From Pterobdella sp. o SKG-2022 (Eukaryota > Annelida > Clitellata > Hirudinida > Piscicolidae), in NCBI GenBank assembly GCA_964035795.1, contig OZ038320.1:30380875-30444874 (forward strand): a DNA stretch of 64,000 nt. The letters run 5' to 3'. This document shows positions 12,186 through 25,107 of this stretch, in pieces. The notes beneath the pieces are model-generated. The model was given only the letters and a program-made list of their open reading frames with translations. It ran no database searches and was not told the origin of the DNA. Position numbers and translations under genes: made by a program. Within the stretch, counting starts at the first letter, position 1; each line of letters starts with the position of its first letter.

Positions 12186-13689
12186 CTCGTTTGATTGTGG
12201 CTAGTGCAAAATCATCATAATTTTATTATCTATCAACGCTAATTATCACAACAATTGTGAATTTGAAACACAATTATTTAACATTTAACTAATACATATG
12301 ATATTTAAGTAAATAATATAGACTTGAACAATCATCGTTACTATGAAGTAACAAGATTTGTTAAATTGGTTTATAATCAGAAGCTCTACGTACAATGTTG
12401 TCCAAGGTAACATAATGTTATGAAGAAGAGCGGCTTAAAGTTTTAAGAACGGTTGAACAATGTTACAAGAGTTATCAAAAATATAGCATTGGTCTAATGG
12501 CGTTAAATTGGCTGATAATGGCTTGCATCAGTGATTATTGTTTAAGGTTGTTTAACTAAACATCTATTTAATGCGGGTTTTAAATGGTCCATATTAATGT
12601 ATTGAGGTGTATGTAAATGTTCTACTATCGATCATAAATCTCCTACTATCCAACTAATTATTATTCAAAAAACATAGAAAAATTATTTCTTATTTTTCGA
12701 AAATTAATTATTATTAACCGTGGAAAACATTGAAGAAAAAACAAAGGCAATCCACCGTGTAGCAACAAGCATAATAAAGAAACACTGATAACCAGTTTAC
12801 GGTGACTCAGTATGTATTTATATTGAACAAATATATATAACCAAAACGCCAGCCTGGGCAATTTAATGGTCAAATTAGTAATTTATGATTAATTGGTATA
12901 CACCAAGGATTTTTATGGGGTATTCACAATTAATATTTGGTATTTATCTTAGATTTATATCAGTATGGTCGGTTTTATGATTATATTTTAGTCATATTTA
13001 TCATTAATATTCATGTGATTATATAAATTTATTTTATTTTTTGACTTATTCATAATTTTTGAATTTTTCGTTAATTATCAACCATAATTTATAAAAATTT
13101 TATACAATAATAGTAATATATAAAATAAATCGAACACGATTAATGGATTTAATTTTAAATAGATATTAAGAACATGATAATTACACAATGATAACATGGA
13201 CACAAACGCATCAAAACACTACAAATTAACAGTGAATAACTTGGTGAATCTTACAAAACCTCTTTAAATGCCCTTCCTAAATTTTACGTGAAATCTATAC
13301 CACTACCAAGAACAAACAATGGTGTATTATGAAAAAAAGGTACTTTTTGTATTTAATTTTGTATTGTGGTAATTTTTATAGAATAACATAGGGTTGTATT
13401 ATAAAAATCAGGGTATTATGAATACAAAGGCATTAAAAATACCAAAATATTACAAATACCTCAGTACTATAATGACTTTAGTATTAAAGACACCCTCAAA
13501 AATTCTGCATACGATAGTATGTACAGACTTATTTGCCTTCTACATTAACTTCTACTGCTGTGGTTTACGGAATCAAGTACAAATGAGACGATTAAGGCGT
13601 AGCTGCTTGCAAGATATACAAAGCGATGTAATTATGTAATGTTATATCAATAAAAGTGGAATTTTATGAAAAAGTCTCTGTACTAATAA

Positions 13690-13880
13690 TCAGAATAATA
13701 AAAAGAATAATGATAGAATAATAATAATAATAATAAACTATATTTATGTATATATACGATGATTAAATGTAATTAGATACGCATACGATTGAAGAGCTAA
13801 ATAGAAGTTAACATGTATGGTGATGATGATGATGATAATAATAGAAATAATAATAATAGTAATAATAATAAAAATAGTGA
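13690..13880. repeat. AAT/GAT trinucleotide microsatellites
   Basis: Several short interrupted runs of AATAAT and GATGAT on the plus strand, typical of the window as a whole. Confidence 0.7.
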
Positions 13881-14359
13881 TAAGACATGATGTTTCGATG
13901 ATATTAATAACAAATTAGAATGCTACACACCGCAAGTTACCGATCGACATAAATCACAATGAGGTGGAGCATGGATGAGTGAGTGATGGAGGGGGAAAAT
14001 GGGCGAATGGGTTTTTTATGGGTAAGTAGATCAAAAACGCGGCTCCAAAAATCAACAAAAAATCCATAAAATCACCCAAGTTCAATAATGAAATTTCAAA
14101 ATAAGGATAACGATGTAGCAGTGATTCGAAACAAAAAATTTAATGATAATAAAATAAAAATAGCCAAAAAGAATAATAACATAAATATCATGAAACAATA
14201 TTAAAAGTCAAAAAATAATAGCTTTAAAACATAACAATATCTTAACAACAAAAATAATAATCTTTGAACAAAAAAACAATAATTAAAAAAAAAAAGAATA
14301 AACTTTTAATAATTGTACAAGTCAATCACAAAACCACACGGGTTTAAATGCTTAGGAGG

Positions 14360-17300
14360 TTATTGGTCTTGCTTTATAGGCTCTGTGTGCTTCCTGGTCT
14401 GGTAGCCCCTGAACATCGCCTGTATCTTTGTCGCAGCCTTCTCCATTTCTTCACCTCCCGCAGCCTGGGTGTCGTGAGTAGACTTTATAGTTTTGGTGTT
14501 TTGATTGGTGTTGGTGTTTTATTATTATTCATAGTCGTCGTTTAATCTCTTTCCATGCCAACATAAGTTATTATTTAATAATGATTTTATTCATATATTA
14601 TGAACAAAACGATTAATAGAAATATAACAGTGAATACCGAGTTTATAGATGCCAATATAATAATATTATTTAGAGTCGATTGATGCACAAACACACGAAG
14701 CTGGCTGTTTCAATGTTAACTTGGTGCACCAATGACGACTTTGGAGTTCTTGTTAACTTAATTTTTTGTGATACTCTCATCTAGTTCACTTCACTTGCTT
14801 TGTATTGTTCAGTTAATTTGCTTTGCATTAAATATTCTCCCTCTTTCAAAAGTATTTTTCTGCAGATGACTTCTAAAACACACAACTCTTCCAACCCTAT
14901 AATCACCAGTTTTATCTTGATTTTACTCATCAGTAACTGATGCCTGTAAACCCATTGACGTGGTGTCAAGCTCAAGAGTTTCTAGACCAGATCAACTTGA
15001 GGGCTTCAAACGTCGAGATCACCGATGAAACAGTATCATTGAATTGGTTAAAGTTTGATTGGCTGAGAGCTCTTTGAAAGAAGTATATTTAAGAACACTA
15101 ATAATTTTAACTAACATACAAAGATTTTCATAAAATAAGTAACATTTTCAAAAAGTTGTAAGTAAGAAAATGCTACTTTGTTAACTAAAAGCTTTGTATT
15201 CTAATAAAAAGTATTAGTGTTCTTAAATATTCTCAATTGATTGTGGCTCGTGAGAAGTCATTTAGTTTTTTAAAGCATGTTTGTCTTCATAATGGTAATA
15301 AAAATACATGTAAACTTTTCAGAGACATCAAATTTTTTTTATTTCATCATTTTTAAATTTTACTTCAGAGGTTTGTAAAAATATATTTGAAGAGAACTTT
15401 CAATAAGAACAACGTTAGACTTAAAAATTAAACTCTTCACAGGATTTCTATATTTTTAAATTAAAATATTAGTTATTTCTCAAAAGAAACCCACTGACTT
15501 TTGAAGCAAATCTGCATTTGCTGTGAAGTTGCACACCGAATATGTTTTATTATTATGATATTGACTCTGACTAAAATTTGAACCTGTCACTTTTAAATGT
15601 GTTGTCTAACGCTTATACCTTGCTCTAAGTAGACACACCATTGCTGGGACCCATACATTGCTTTTGATAAACAAAAAAAAGATCTAGTAGCAGCCTGTAA
15701 AACCTCATAAATACCCAACCAAAACTCCTACTTGATGTGATGAGGTCAACTTACTTCATCATGCCATTAAACCTATAAGTATGATTCATTTCACAACTGG
15801 CCTCAACTCGTTTAAAACTCTCATAAACAACTAAGTAATAGAGCCCAGTTATATAGCTCAAAAAATAGCAAATGAAGAAAAAAATAACAAACTAACGAAT
15901 GTTTCATATCAAAATTATAACCACTCTTAATTAAACACATTTGATTGCGAAGTTTTGCACTGGTAAGTGTTAGGATGGTCTCACGCAAACTCCACAGTGT
16001 AAGTATAAGCTTAATCCCAGTTAGCAACGTCTTTAAGTTTGTATACTTGATAATGTAAGTTCAACTTACAAAAAGCCTCGTATAATTTAGTTTAAAAATT
16101 TTTTTGATTAGAATTGTCTTAAACATAATTGTTGTGTTACAACGCTCATTGTAGATTATAACTCTTGAATTTCTAATAATAATCTTCTTTATCAGTTATC
16201 ATCTTGCTAAATAAAGCACAGCGTATGTAGTATTAAAATGATTATAAAATCTCTAAAAAATATGATTAATTAAGTTTTAAGAATCGCACTGTGGTACTAA
16301 TACCATGAACAATAATAATAATTTAACTTGAATAATAACTAAAATCACGAATTTAATCAATAAAACAAAATAAAATACCTGAGAATCCTCAACCTTTATT
16401 ATATCTTGAGCCTTATCTGTAAAAAATTTTAATTAAAATCGATTAGAAAAATTTCCATACCGGTTTAAAAACCTTAAAAATAATACGGCAATTGCAATAG
16501 TAGAAGTATTATTATTATTATTAGTAGTAGTAGTAGTAGTACGTCACTACTGGTGCATTTTTCATAATCCTTTCATAATCAAACTCATATTGAAAACATG
16601 AAGTTTGTAACTTAATAAGTTAAAATTGATGCTATTAGTATTATTATTATTATGATTATTATTATTATTGAATAACTAGTACGCGCGTTACTTTCGAGAC
16701 CATAAAAGATACTTGTTAGCTTCAAAACGAATGCACATACAGCTATAAATTTAACGGAAACATCGTTAAAAGGGTCTATTTTGGAAGAAACTGATGTTTT
16801 TAACTTTTTGAAAAGTCCAGATTCATCCATTTAAAGACGTCGTTTTGGTGAATCTGAGCCTCAAAAAAAAGTTTAAACGCTCTGGGTGGAGAAGGAACCA
16901 CAATTATGAGGATCTTTGTTTTTAATGAAAAATAATGAGCATAGTTTAAACTTGCCATCGTTTGTGATCCCATGAACACAGCATTTAACAGCTAAACTAG
17001 TATGATTACATAGGTCGAGAAATAATAGCAATAACGAATAAAAACACATAACTAGTAGGTATATAATTTTAGTTCAATAGTGATATTAATCAGAAACAAA
17101 CACAAAACCAACCAGAGACTTGGTTGAGAACTCCCTCTACAACCTCCTTTGCCTTCTCGGCCACAGAGTCAACTATGGGCACTGTAGCCTCGTCAGAGGC
17201 AGTGATGGGTGCATCTGTGCTGACGACTTTACTCGCCTCGTTCGTCACAACAGTAATCGCTTCTTGAGCTTTCTGGCTGACAACGTTACTGGCGTCTTTG

Positions 17301-18384
17301 ATGTCGGTCGTGGCAGTATCTTTAACGTTTTCTACCGCAGCTTGGATCTTCTTTTCTACCGCTCCCCGCTGTTCTTCCACCTCCTCATCGATAAATGGAA
17401 TGCCATCAGGCGCCAAGAATGACTTGACTTCTGTGGTCTTTTCTGCCGCAGTGGTCGCCACGCCACCGTTCGTCTGCTTGGCGAGTTCTGCGCCCTGGTA
17501 GTGTGTAGTATATCGTGGTGTGAGGCTAGCGCTTGGAACTCAATGGTTTTAGTATTGTTTATTATTTTTAAATTTGAGATCATTTTTATCTATTTGAAGT
17601 TTCAACAGCTGATGAAATGATAACATGATATCGATAAAAATTAAAATAATCAATATATTTATTTTTATCACTTTGATAATAAAAATAATAACATTAATAA
17701 TATAATAATTGATAATGAGAAAAGAAAGAGCCTACAACAAAGAAATGACTCAACAGGGGTTCAGACTTGTGCACAACTTTTTATCATTAGAGGGTTGTTG
17801 GCAATAATAAAAAAATAATGAAAAAGAATAATAGCAATAATACTGCTGAAAGTGAAAAAAAAGAAAAAAATATTTTTGAGATTTTCATTATAAAACATGC
17901 TCAAAAATGCATTAAATCCTAAAAAATGTAAAAAAAAAAAGAATAAATGATAACAGTAATAAATATTTGTATTACAACACAACCACATACAACGATAACA
18001 CCTGAAGCATTAGTAATTTAAATTAGTTCTTGTCGGTCTTTCAAGTGAGATGGCGTATCAGTAGTATATCAATAATAACAATAATAGATTCTTACTATTA
18101 TTGTTTAAAAAAAATAAATAGAGCACCATTTGTAAAAATATTAGTAAAAATGAAATAATGAGAATATATAAATGCTTATAATAATAATAATAAATTTATG
18201 CTAATAATTTTAATAATAATGAGTTTATATTAGTAATATAAATAATAATGAATGATTGCTTATAATAGTATTAGTAACTACAATGTTTATAACGAGCAAG
18301 TAATACAACTTCACTTCTTGCTCTCACCTTGTTAACATCTTCTATGCTCTTGGTCCTCTTCGGCTTGGATGATGTGCAACCCAT
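14360..18384 (-). CDS. Acylated IQ-motif protein, neuromodulin (GAP-43)-like
   Basis: Three minus-strand exons: 18384-18328, 17494 to about 17113, and about 14454-14360. Exon 1 encodes MGCTSSKPKRTKSIEDVNK: Gly2 and Ser6 fit N-myristoylation and Cys3 could be palmitoylated, so the protein probably sits on the inner plasma membrane. Exon 2 is acidic, Ala/Val/Thr-rich and likely helical or disordered. Exon 3 ends with AATKIQAMFRGYQTRKH, a clear IQ calmodulin-binding motif, then stop. This layout (fatty-acylated start, acidic middle, IQ motif) is that of neuromodulin and insect igloo. The serine that PKC phosphorylates in vertebrate neuromodulin (IQASFRG) is methionine here. Two donor/acceptor pairs fit exon 2-3 equally by phase (17113 with 14454, or 17120 with 14464); total about 180 residues. 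Family assignment beyond the IQ motif is inference. Confidence 0.72.
15085..15230. mobile_element. Hairpin (MITE-like) element, family A, second copy
   Basis: Terminal inverted repeats ATATTTAAGAACACTAATA and TATTAGTGTTCTTAAATAT, inner CATACAAAG / CTTTGTATTC, followed by TTGATTGTGGCTCGTG as at the 12054 copy. It lies in the last intron of the IQ-motif gene. Confidence 0.75.
15570..15645 (-). other. Degenerate tRNA-like sequence (possible SINE head)
   Basis: Read on the minus strand: an A-box-like CTTAGAGCAAGGTATAAGC, then CAACACATTTAAAAG as an anticodon-arm-like stretch, then GGTTCAAATTT fitting a B-box. Stems pair poorly, so it is not a functional tRNA gene. A tRNA-derived retroposon remnant is the inference. 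Confidence 0.35.
16500..16545. repeat. TAT/TAG trinucleotide microsatellite
   Basis: Runs of ATT followed by seven or so TAG units, inside an intron of the IQ-motif gene. Confidence 0.7.
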
Positions 18385-21300
18385 TTGGATCAACTATAAG
18401 TTTATTTAGATTATTGTTATTGTAGTAAGAGATGAAGTCACATATATAAATATACATACAGCCAATTTGATTTATATAAATATGAAGTTCATTCAAATTA
18501 TTATTATCTAGAATGAGAAATTCACATATGGTATCTTAAATATTTTCAAATATTGTTTGATTAACAGAAAGTTTATTTATAGTACTATTATTATCTTGGA
18601 AAGTTAATCTATATATAATAGCCCGAATGTTTTAAAGAATATTAAGTAATTATTCAAAAAATTAAATTATAATTTCTCTTCTATTCTCCCTGAATAGACC
18701 ATCCTCGTCAAATCATTAAATAAAAGTGAATAAAATAATGATAAGTCCAATAATTATGACGAATTATCTTATAATGCAATATACCATATAATATGATATA
18801 ATTCAGAGAAGTTGAATTTTTTTCCAGTTTTACAATTGAGTACTTCATAATTGAGGTATAATTGAGGATAATTACGTATTTTAATGATATTTCTATGGAA
18901 TGACCTTCAAAAATAAAACCAAATATAGATTTATTAGTATTCATAATTTATTTCTCATTCACATAATTATTAGCTAAAAACTTTATTTAATATCTGTGTA
19001 ATTTATTCAATTTTAAATTGAGTTCGAATAAAATATAAAAATTTTAATATCCATGTATATAAATACCAAGCCACTAGCTGGTTATGATGTCATTGGATGC
19101 TATATTAAATAATGATGATGAAGACATGATGCTAAACAGTTTGCATAATAATAATAATAATAACAATTAAAAAAATGATAAAATAACAATATTAATACAG
19201 TTAAAATAATAAGATTTATAAGAGCAATGATAATGATATAGCAAGTGATAATGGTGAAATTTATTGCAGTAATAATGATATTTTTGACAAAACTGATAAA
19301 CCAATAAGATAAATTTTGAGAATATATAAAAAATTAGTTTTCTTTGTATAAAATATATTAAAAATTGTGATTTATTAAATATAAAATATTAACTACAGTA
19401 TATAGGTAGCCAATATTGTAGGAGATTACTATGCATGAAATTCAATGTATTTCAATAGATTTATCATGGGAAAACAAACAAATTTGCCAGTCAAACTTAT
19501 GATGAGAAAATATGGTTTGATAAAAAATGCCAAGCATTTAAATTAACATAACCACTAGGTCCATTATTGTTCATATATATGTTGGTGGTAATGACTAGAT
19601 GGATGGATCTAGTGATCATAATGAATAGATGAATAGAACCAAGTGTGTTTGCAAAGAAATGGTTAAAAGTGATGGAGAAAGAAGGAAGTACTCTTTATTG
19701 GCACTAGGAGCACTAGGGTTAACAATAACAACTGGATGTATTCTATTTTTTCATATTTATATATTGGAGACAAACAAGAGTTCATCACTTTGTCTCTTAA
19801 ATTTTTTACTAGCTAACATATAAACAAGTGTAAAACAATGATGATGATGAAAATTGGTATCTATAAGGATATTCAAGAAATTGATGCCTTTTAATTAAAC
19901 TTGTTAATACTTGTTGGAGTATTAAAACCAATAATGTTTAAAATGCTATAAGTACAATAACTAAGAACGTTGTAGTTGATAGTGATATAAATAATATATA
20001 TTATATGTATTATGGTCAAAGTAATATAAACTAATTCATATATTAATTAATCAAATAATATATAAAATTATTATTAAATATTGATAGCATGATTTTGATG
20101 CTACATTATTAGAAATGAAAAATGGATATTTTGAGTTTTTTTAAATTAGCATAAACAGCTTTGAGTAAAAATTTTATGAAAATAAAAAGGTACACATTCC
20201 TTAAAGGTAGAATACTTATGTCATTGTTATATTTTGTTTGATTAAAAGTCCATAAAAGTTTGAAAAGTTATAAAGAATACAAAACAAAAGTTCATTGGAT
20301 TATATATAAGATTTAAAGTATTTTAAAACTTTTATTTTAAATAAAAAAATTCAAAAAAGCCATGAAAGTTCTTGGTTATTTAATGAATTAATGACTTAAC
20401 TATTTAATAAATTAATTTATATTGTTTTCATAAAGTTATATTTTTTTCATAAATTTATATTGTATTCCTAAACCAATATTGTTTATAGCTCAAGAACTTC
20501 TAACTTTTTTATTGAAATTCTTCATTCTTTTTAGTCTAATATTGAATAGTGTTTTTAAATGAATAAAAAATTGAATTAATTATTCTGATCTTGGTAATGA
20601 TGAAATGGAATTTCAAGTAATAAACTAAACGGTTATAGAATATTAAAATATACTTTAATGAGAAAAGTTTTTAACACATTCTTCCAAACTTTTTTCCAAT
20701 ATTATCAAGTATAATTTCTTGCTTATGAAATTTTGTATAAGTTTATGATTAATATATCTAAATTACTCATTGATAATGAAAATGAATTGATTTTAGTGAA
20801 TATGAATTATTTTTTGAAAAAAAGTTATTAATGATCCAACAAGTAGAGCAGAGTTTAAATAAATTTGAGCTATTATGGAAAACTGTTTGACTAAGAATGG
20901 ATAATTGGCATAAGTCAGTTTGAGTCAGTTGCAAGTGAATTTTTTTAAAGTTAAAAATTTTTAAATTTGAGAAAGTATTTTGAAATTAAATTTTTAGCTT
21001 GGTGTGACAATTTTTATAACCTTGGGTATAGGATTTCATAGAAAAAAAATTTTAAAACACGAAATTCTTATCCAAAATATGAAAATATATTTTTATTTTC
21101 ATTAAAAACATTTGATAACACTATAAAATAATTTTTTCCTCTATTGTTTAGCTAATTTTTATATGTAATCACAACACAAACTTTCTCTAAAGTTGAACGT
21201 TAAAAGTTTGGAATGTAAAACAAAAATATTATAACTTTAACTTTACAAAATTAAAATTAAATAAATTTTTAAAAGAATTCATAATACTCACTTCGAGTGG

Positions 21301-24300
21301 AGCGTAGTATTAAAAGTAAACAAAAACTGGACAGTTTATTTTATAAGCTCAAAAAATCGAAAATCTTTTCTGCTCATACAACTTTGACTAAAATTTTAAA
21401 AAACTTCCGAAAGTTATTCACTTGGAACAAACAAAATATAATTGAGCAGACGTAAATAAGAGCTAGGCTGCGAACTTAACGAGCCAAAATTTAAGCTTCA
21501 AGCAGTTTATCTTTATTAGCCACAAAATTTTTAATTGATTATATTTTGTGAATCATAAAATAGCTGAATTATAAATGAGACAATTTTTAATTAGATATTT
21601 CCTGTTGAAGAAAATGACAGTTTTTGAACTTGAAAAATGTCAACTTAAATATACAATATACTCAACTCAATAGATTTTTTTAAACAATTAAAAAAATTTT
21701 TTTTCAACTAGTTCAAGCTCACATTAGCTCGAAACACTTTATATTGATCAAAAATAACGTAATTTTTAAAAATATTAGCCTCTCACGTTATATTCAATCA
21801 ATAATAGTTTTTTAAATATTAAAAATGCCAGATTTATTAATAGATAATTTTTCAACTTTGATAATTCAAAATTTAGCCATTTTATGAAGTTTAAAACTTG
21901 AAACTTTTGGCGTTCAAATAATTAAAAATACTTTTATAAAAAGATTCATGACGCTTTCAAATAAGAATTGTTGACTGAACAAACTTTTAATGTTTGTCAC
22001 GAAAATTTTACTTTTCATCTCATGTTCAACCACTTTTCATTTGAAAACTAAATCATTACTGAAGCAACAATTATAAGCACAATTATGAATATGCAACGAA
22101 TGCGTATAATCAGGTAAAATCAAGAAGTTTTTATAAACGATTCTCATCATACCTTTAACATACTGATACAAATTAATTTCTTAGCAATCATACTAGATAT
22201 CAAATTTCTAAAGTGGGTAAGATACGCAATTGAGCCGGGTATCTTGAGATAATAAGTTCAGTTTCATAATTAGACTCACGAATCATCCATTTTGCCGGAC
22301 TTGAGAAAACTCATATCTTCAGCCGAAATGTCTGTTTGAAAGGCTATCTGGTCATTGTTCAAGTAAAAAGTTGTACATTGGATAGGTTTATAATTGTTTA
22401 AGTACTTATGAAAGTAAGAAATATATTCATTAGTACAATGATCTAGCATAAAACTATATGAGAAAAAGCTGAAGTTATTTGTGAATAAGAGTGATTTTGA
22501 AAGTTTTATTTCATCAAAAAAGCTAATTGTTGAAAAAAATTTCATATAAATATTCGAAAATATGAAAGAAACGAAAGCCAAGATTTAAATATTCTAAAAT
22601 ATTGCGAAATGACGCATTTTCTAATAAGTTGTAGAAAGTGAGAGGAAAACCCTATTTGTAAAGCTTTTAGACACGTAGTTCCTAGCATTAAGCTGTCGGA
22701 TTTTTTGCATAGTTCGGTAACCGGAAGATTCAATTCAATAATATTTATTGCTGGATTACTTTGTTTAAATATCATTAAAAAACCTAATAAAAGTAATAAT
22801 TTCTATGTTTCTCTAATTAAACCCTCCATTTGATTTAAAAATTTCAGTTCGAACTCTGAAAATGCTATAGCTTTTATAAGACTTTTTGATTTTTTCAGCT
22901 TTCATAAAAACTATTTTAAAATAAAAAAATTGTATAATAAATACAAAAATTTTAATAAAAATTTTCCAAAATTTCAAATACAAGATATAGAACTAGTACA
23001 CAAATTCAAATAATACAGTTGTCCAAAATAAAAATTAAAGATACAACATTAATATACAGGTAAGCTTTACGTATGTATCAAACAGCGATATTTAATTACA
23101 TTTAAACGGCCGAAAATCCGAAGGTTCCACGACCTCTTTGTCCCGGGTTTTCTATATATTCCGCTATATTATTGTATAAAGGAATTTGTCCCCTTCACAC
23201 CTTTGAATATCACGATAACTACAATATAAGATAACTGGATGAAAGAATATAAAAATATCGGAGTTAATTTAAAATTTAGAATAAAAATTCCAAACTCAAG
23301 CTCCATAAGACTTGCATTCTAGTTGCAATGAAAACCATTTGGTCATGTGTTATGTAGGGCTGAATCAATCTTATGATTGAAAAAAGGCATAATTTTAACA
23401 TCATTAACTATTGTATAAAGCTCCGTGTAATACGAGCTTACCAAATATGTATAACTATAATGAATATCTTCTGAATATTACAGCGTTATATCTGGCTTAT
23501 ATGAGAAAAATATGATTAACTCATATAGACAGACAGTTGAAAAATCAGTAAAGGATTATATATGAAAAACTGACCACCTGGGTATAAATACATTTATCTC
23601 AAAATATTTAATGTATTCGAATGTTATAATAGATTTCTGCTTAAAATAGTTTTAAAAGTTTATTTTTAGCAAAACAATTAGGTAATAAGTATTTATAATG
23701 TATAACTAAGTATAATGATGAGAAAGATTTTTATGCATAATTAATTGTTATTTATAGCATCGAAAAGATATTTATACATTATATTGAATAAGAAAAAAAT
23801 CATAAAGATATAATGTAATCTATTATTTCAATTTGTATCCATTCTAGTCGCCCACCACATTAGTTATCCCTAGTAGTAACGCTTTAGGTGGGTAGGTGTC
23901 TGTTGACCTTATTTGCCCAGAACAATTTCGTTGACAAAAAGTTTCAAAAAAATATTTTTGAAAAAATGCTTTTTCATTTTAATCTAAATGCAATATTACA
24001 ATCTTCATTTAACATTTTGTGATTTCATTCGTATAAGTATATGAGTTTCATACAGTAAAAACTTGAGATTATGAGGTTTTAAAAGAACACGTAAAGAAAA
24101 ATTTTTATTGAGGTAAAATTTTCAACAAGTAAAACTTTGTCATAATTATTTGAGTTTATTTTAGCTTGTGACTCGTATTAAAATCTCATTTTAAGAATTT
24201 TTCATTGGTTCCCATATTCATAAGGATGATCGGTGTAATTGAGCCAAAATTTGAAGACACCTCAAAAAATCAAATTCTAAAAACTTTATTTAAAAGCAAA

Positions 24301-24663
24301 TGGTTGAAGAAAAATAATTTTGTTTTGACATTTACAAAAAAACCAAAAAATACAATTATAACACATTTCAAACTATAAATCTGGTTCACAAACTAGAAAT
24401 CTTTTCTCTTTACCAAACTTCTTTAAATTCCAAAAATCATAAACTGGTTTAATATAACAAAAGACATAGTAAAGTTTCAGATATGACGTTGAATAATGGA
24501 GAATAAAGTCTTTTAAATAAGTCTCAGCCTAACAATACTAAACAATGGCAAGCTGGTGAAAAATGATAAAGATTTTGATATACACGAATGCAGAGATTAA
24601 AGTTATGTTTTTTCGAAAAGGCTTAAATATTTCATTAATTTTTGTTTAATTAATTCATAAAAA
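18385..24663. other. Gene-poor AT-rich stretch
   Basis: About 6.3 kb upstream of both the IQ-motif gene (minus) and the USP-like gene (plus). Contains AAT microsatellites (about 18178-18255 and 19145-19170) and two short islands of higher GC at 23105-23175 and 23845-23935 that I could not assign. No exon with family similarity was found. Confidence 0.45.
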
Positions 24664-25107
24664 ATGGAACAAAACACAAATGTTATAAAATTTAAAAAAT
24701 CTTATGTGAGAAACAATGGATCTTTAATTAAACAGCGCCAAACCTCATTAAGCCCGCCTCAGTTTCAAAGCAGCTCAACAGTCCCCCGTTCCATACCACT
24801 GCAAGACACCTTTAACCAAATGAAGATATCAAACTACGCCACCCGCCAACCAACCACTCCGCATGATTACACCAATCATTCCTATACATTCCCCAATTTA
24901 TATCAAGTTAACCACAGCTTTTCAAATCTATCTACAAACCCTCAAAATGTTTTTCGTTTACCGATCATTAATGAAGAAGTAAAACATCAGTTTCCAAAGA
25001 TTCTTATAAACCATGAACGAAAAAAAAAGTATGAAGAACAGAAATTTTCAGTAAACAAAGCTTCTGTTAACCCCTGCGGCAACAGAAGCAGTACAGCAAC
25101 GAGAAAG
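24664..25107 (+). CDS. Probable first coding exon of the USP-like gene, disordered
   Basis: ATG at 24664 in an AAAAAATGG context opens 148 codons rich in Ser, Asn, Gln, Pro and Thr, ending at AGAAAG|GTTGGT (25107). The exon ends in phase 0 and the next recognised exon (ATGCCCAACAAG, 26219) starts in phase 0, so the two can join. USP2 also has a long disordered N-terminus. If unspliced, the frame would run on to a stop at 25144-25146 and be a separate 160-residue protein of unknown function. Confidence 0.5.

Larger units (their letters stand above)
10297..14359. other. Spacer between AUH and the IQ-motif gene (convergent 3' ends)
   Basis: About 4 kb between the stop codons of two genes that face each other. 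It contains a LINE 3' tail (10634), a tRNA-like A-box remnant (about 10880-10915, minus), a hairpin element (12054-12185) and AAT/GAT microsatellites around 13690-13880. I see no convincing exon. Confidence 0.5.

Noticed and set aside
19629..19823. Plus-strand frame with a hydrophobic segment (SLLALGALGLTITTG)
   Set aside because: Could be a membrane-spanning exon, but no splice partners, no similarity, and ATGGATG-like simple repeats just upstream.
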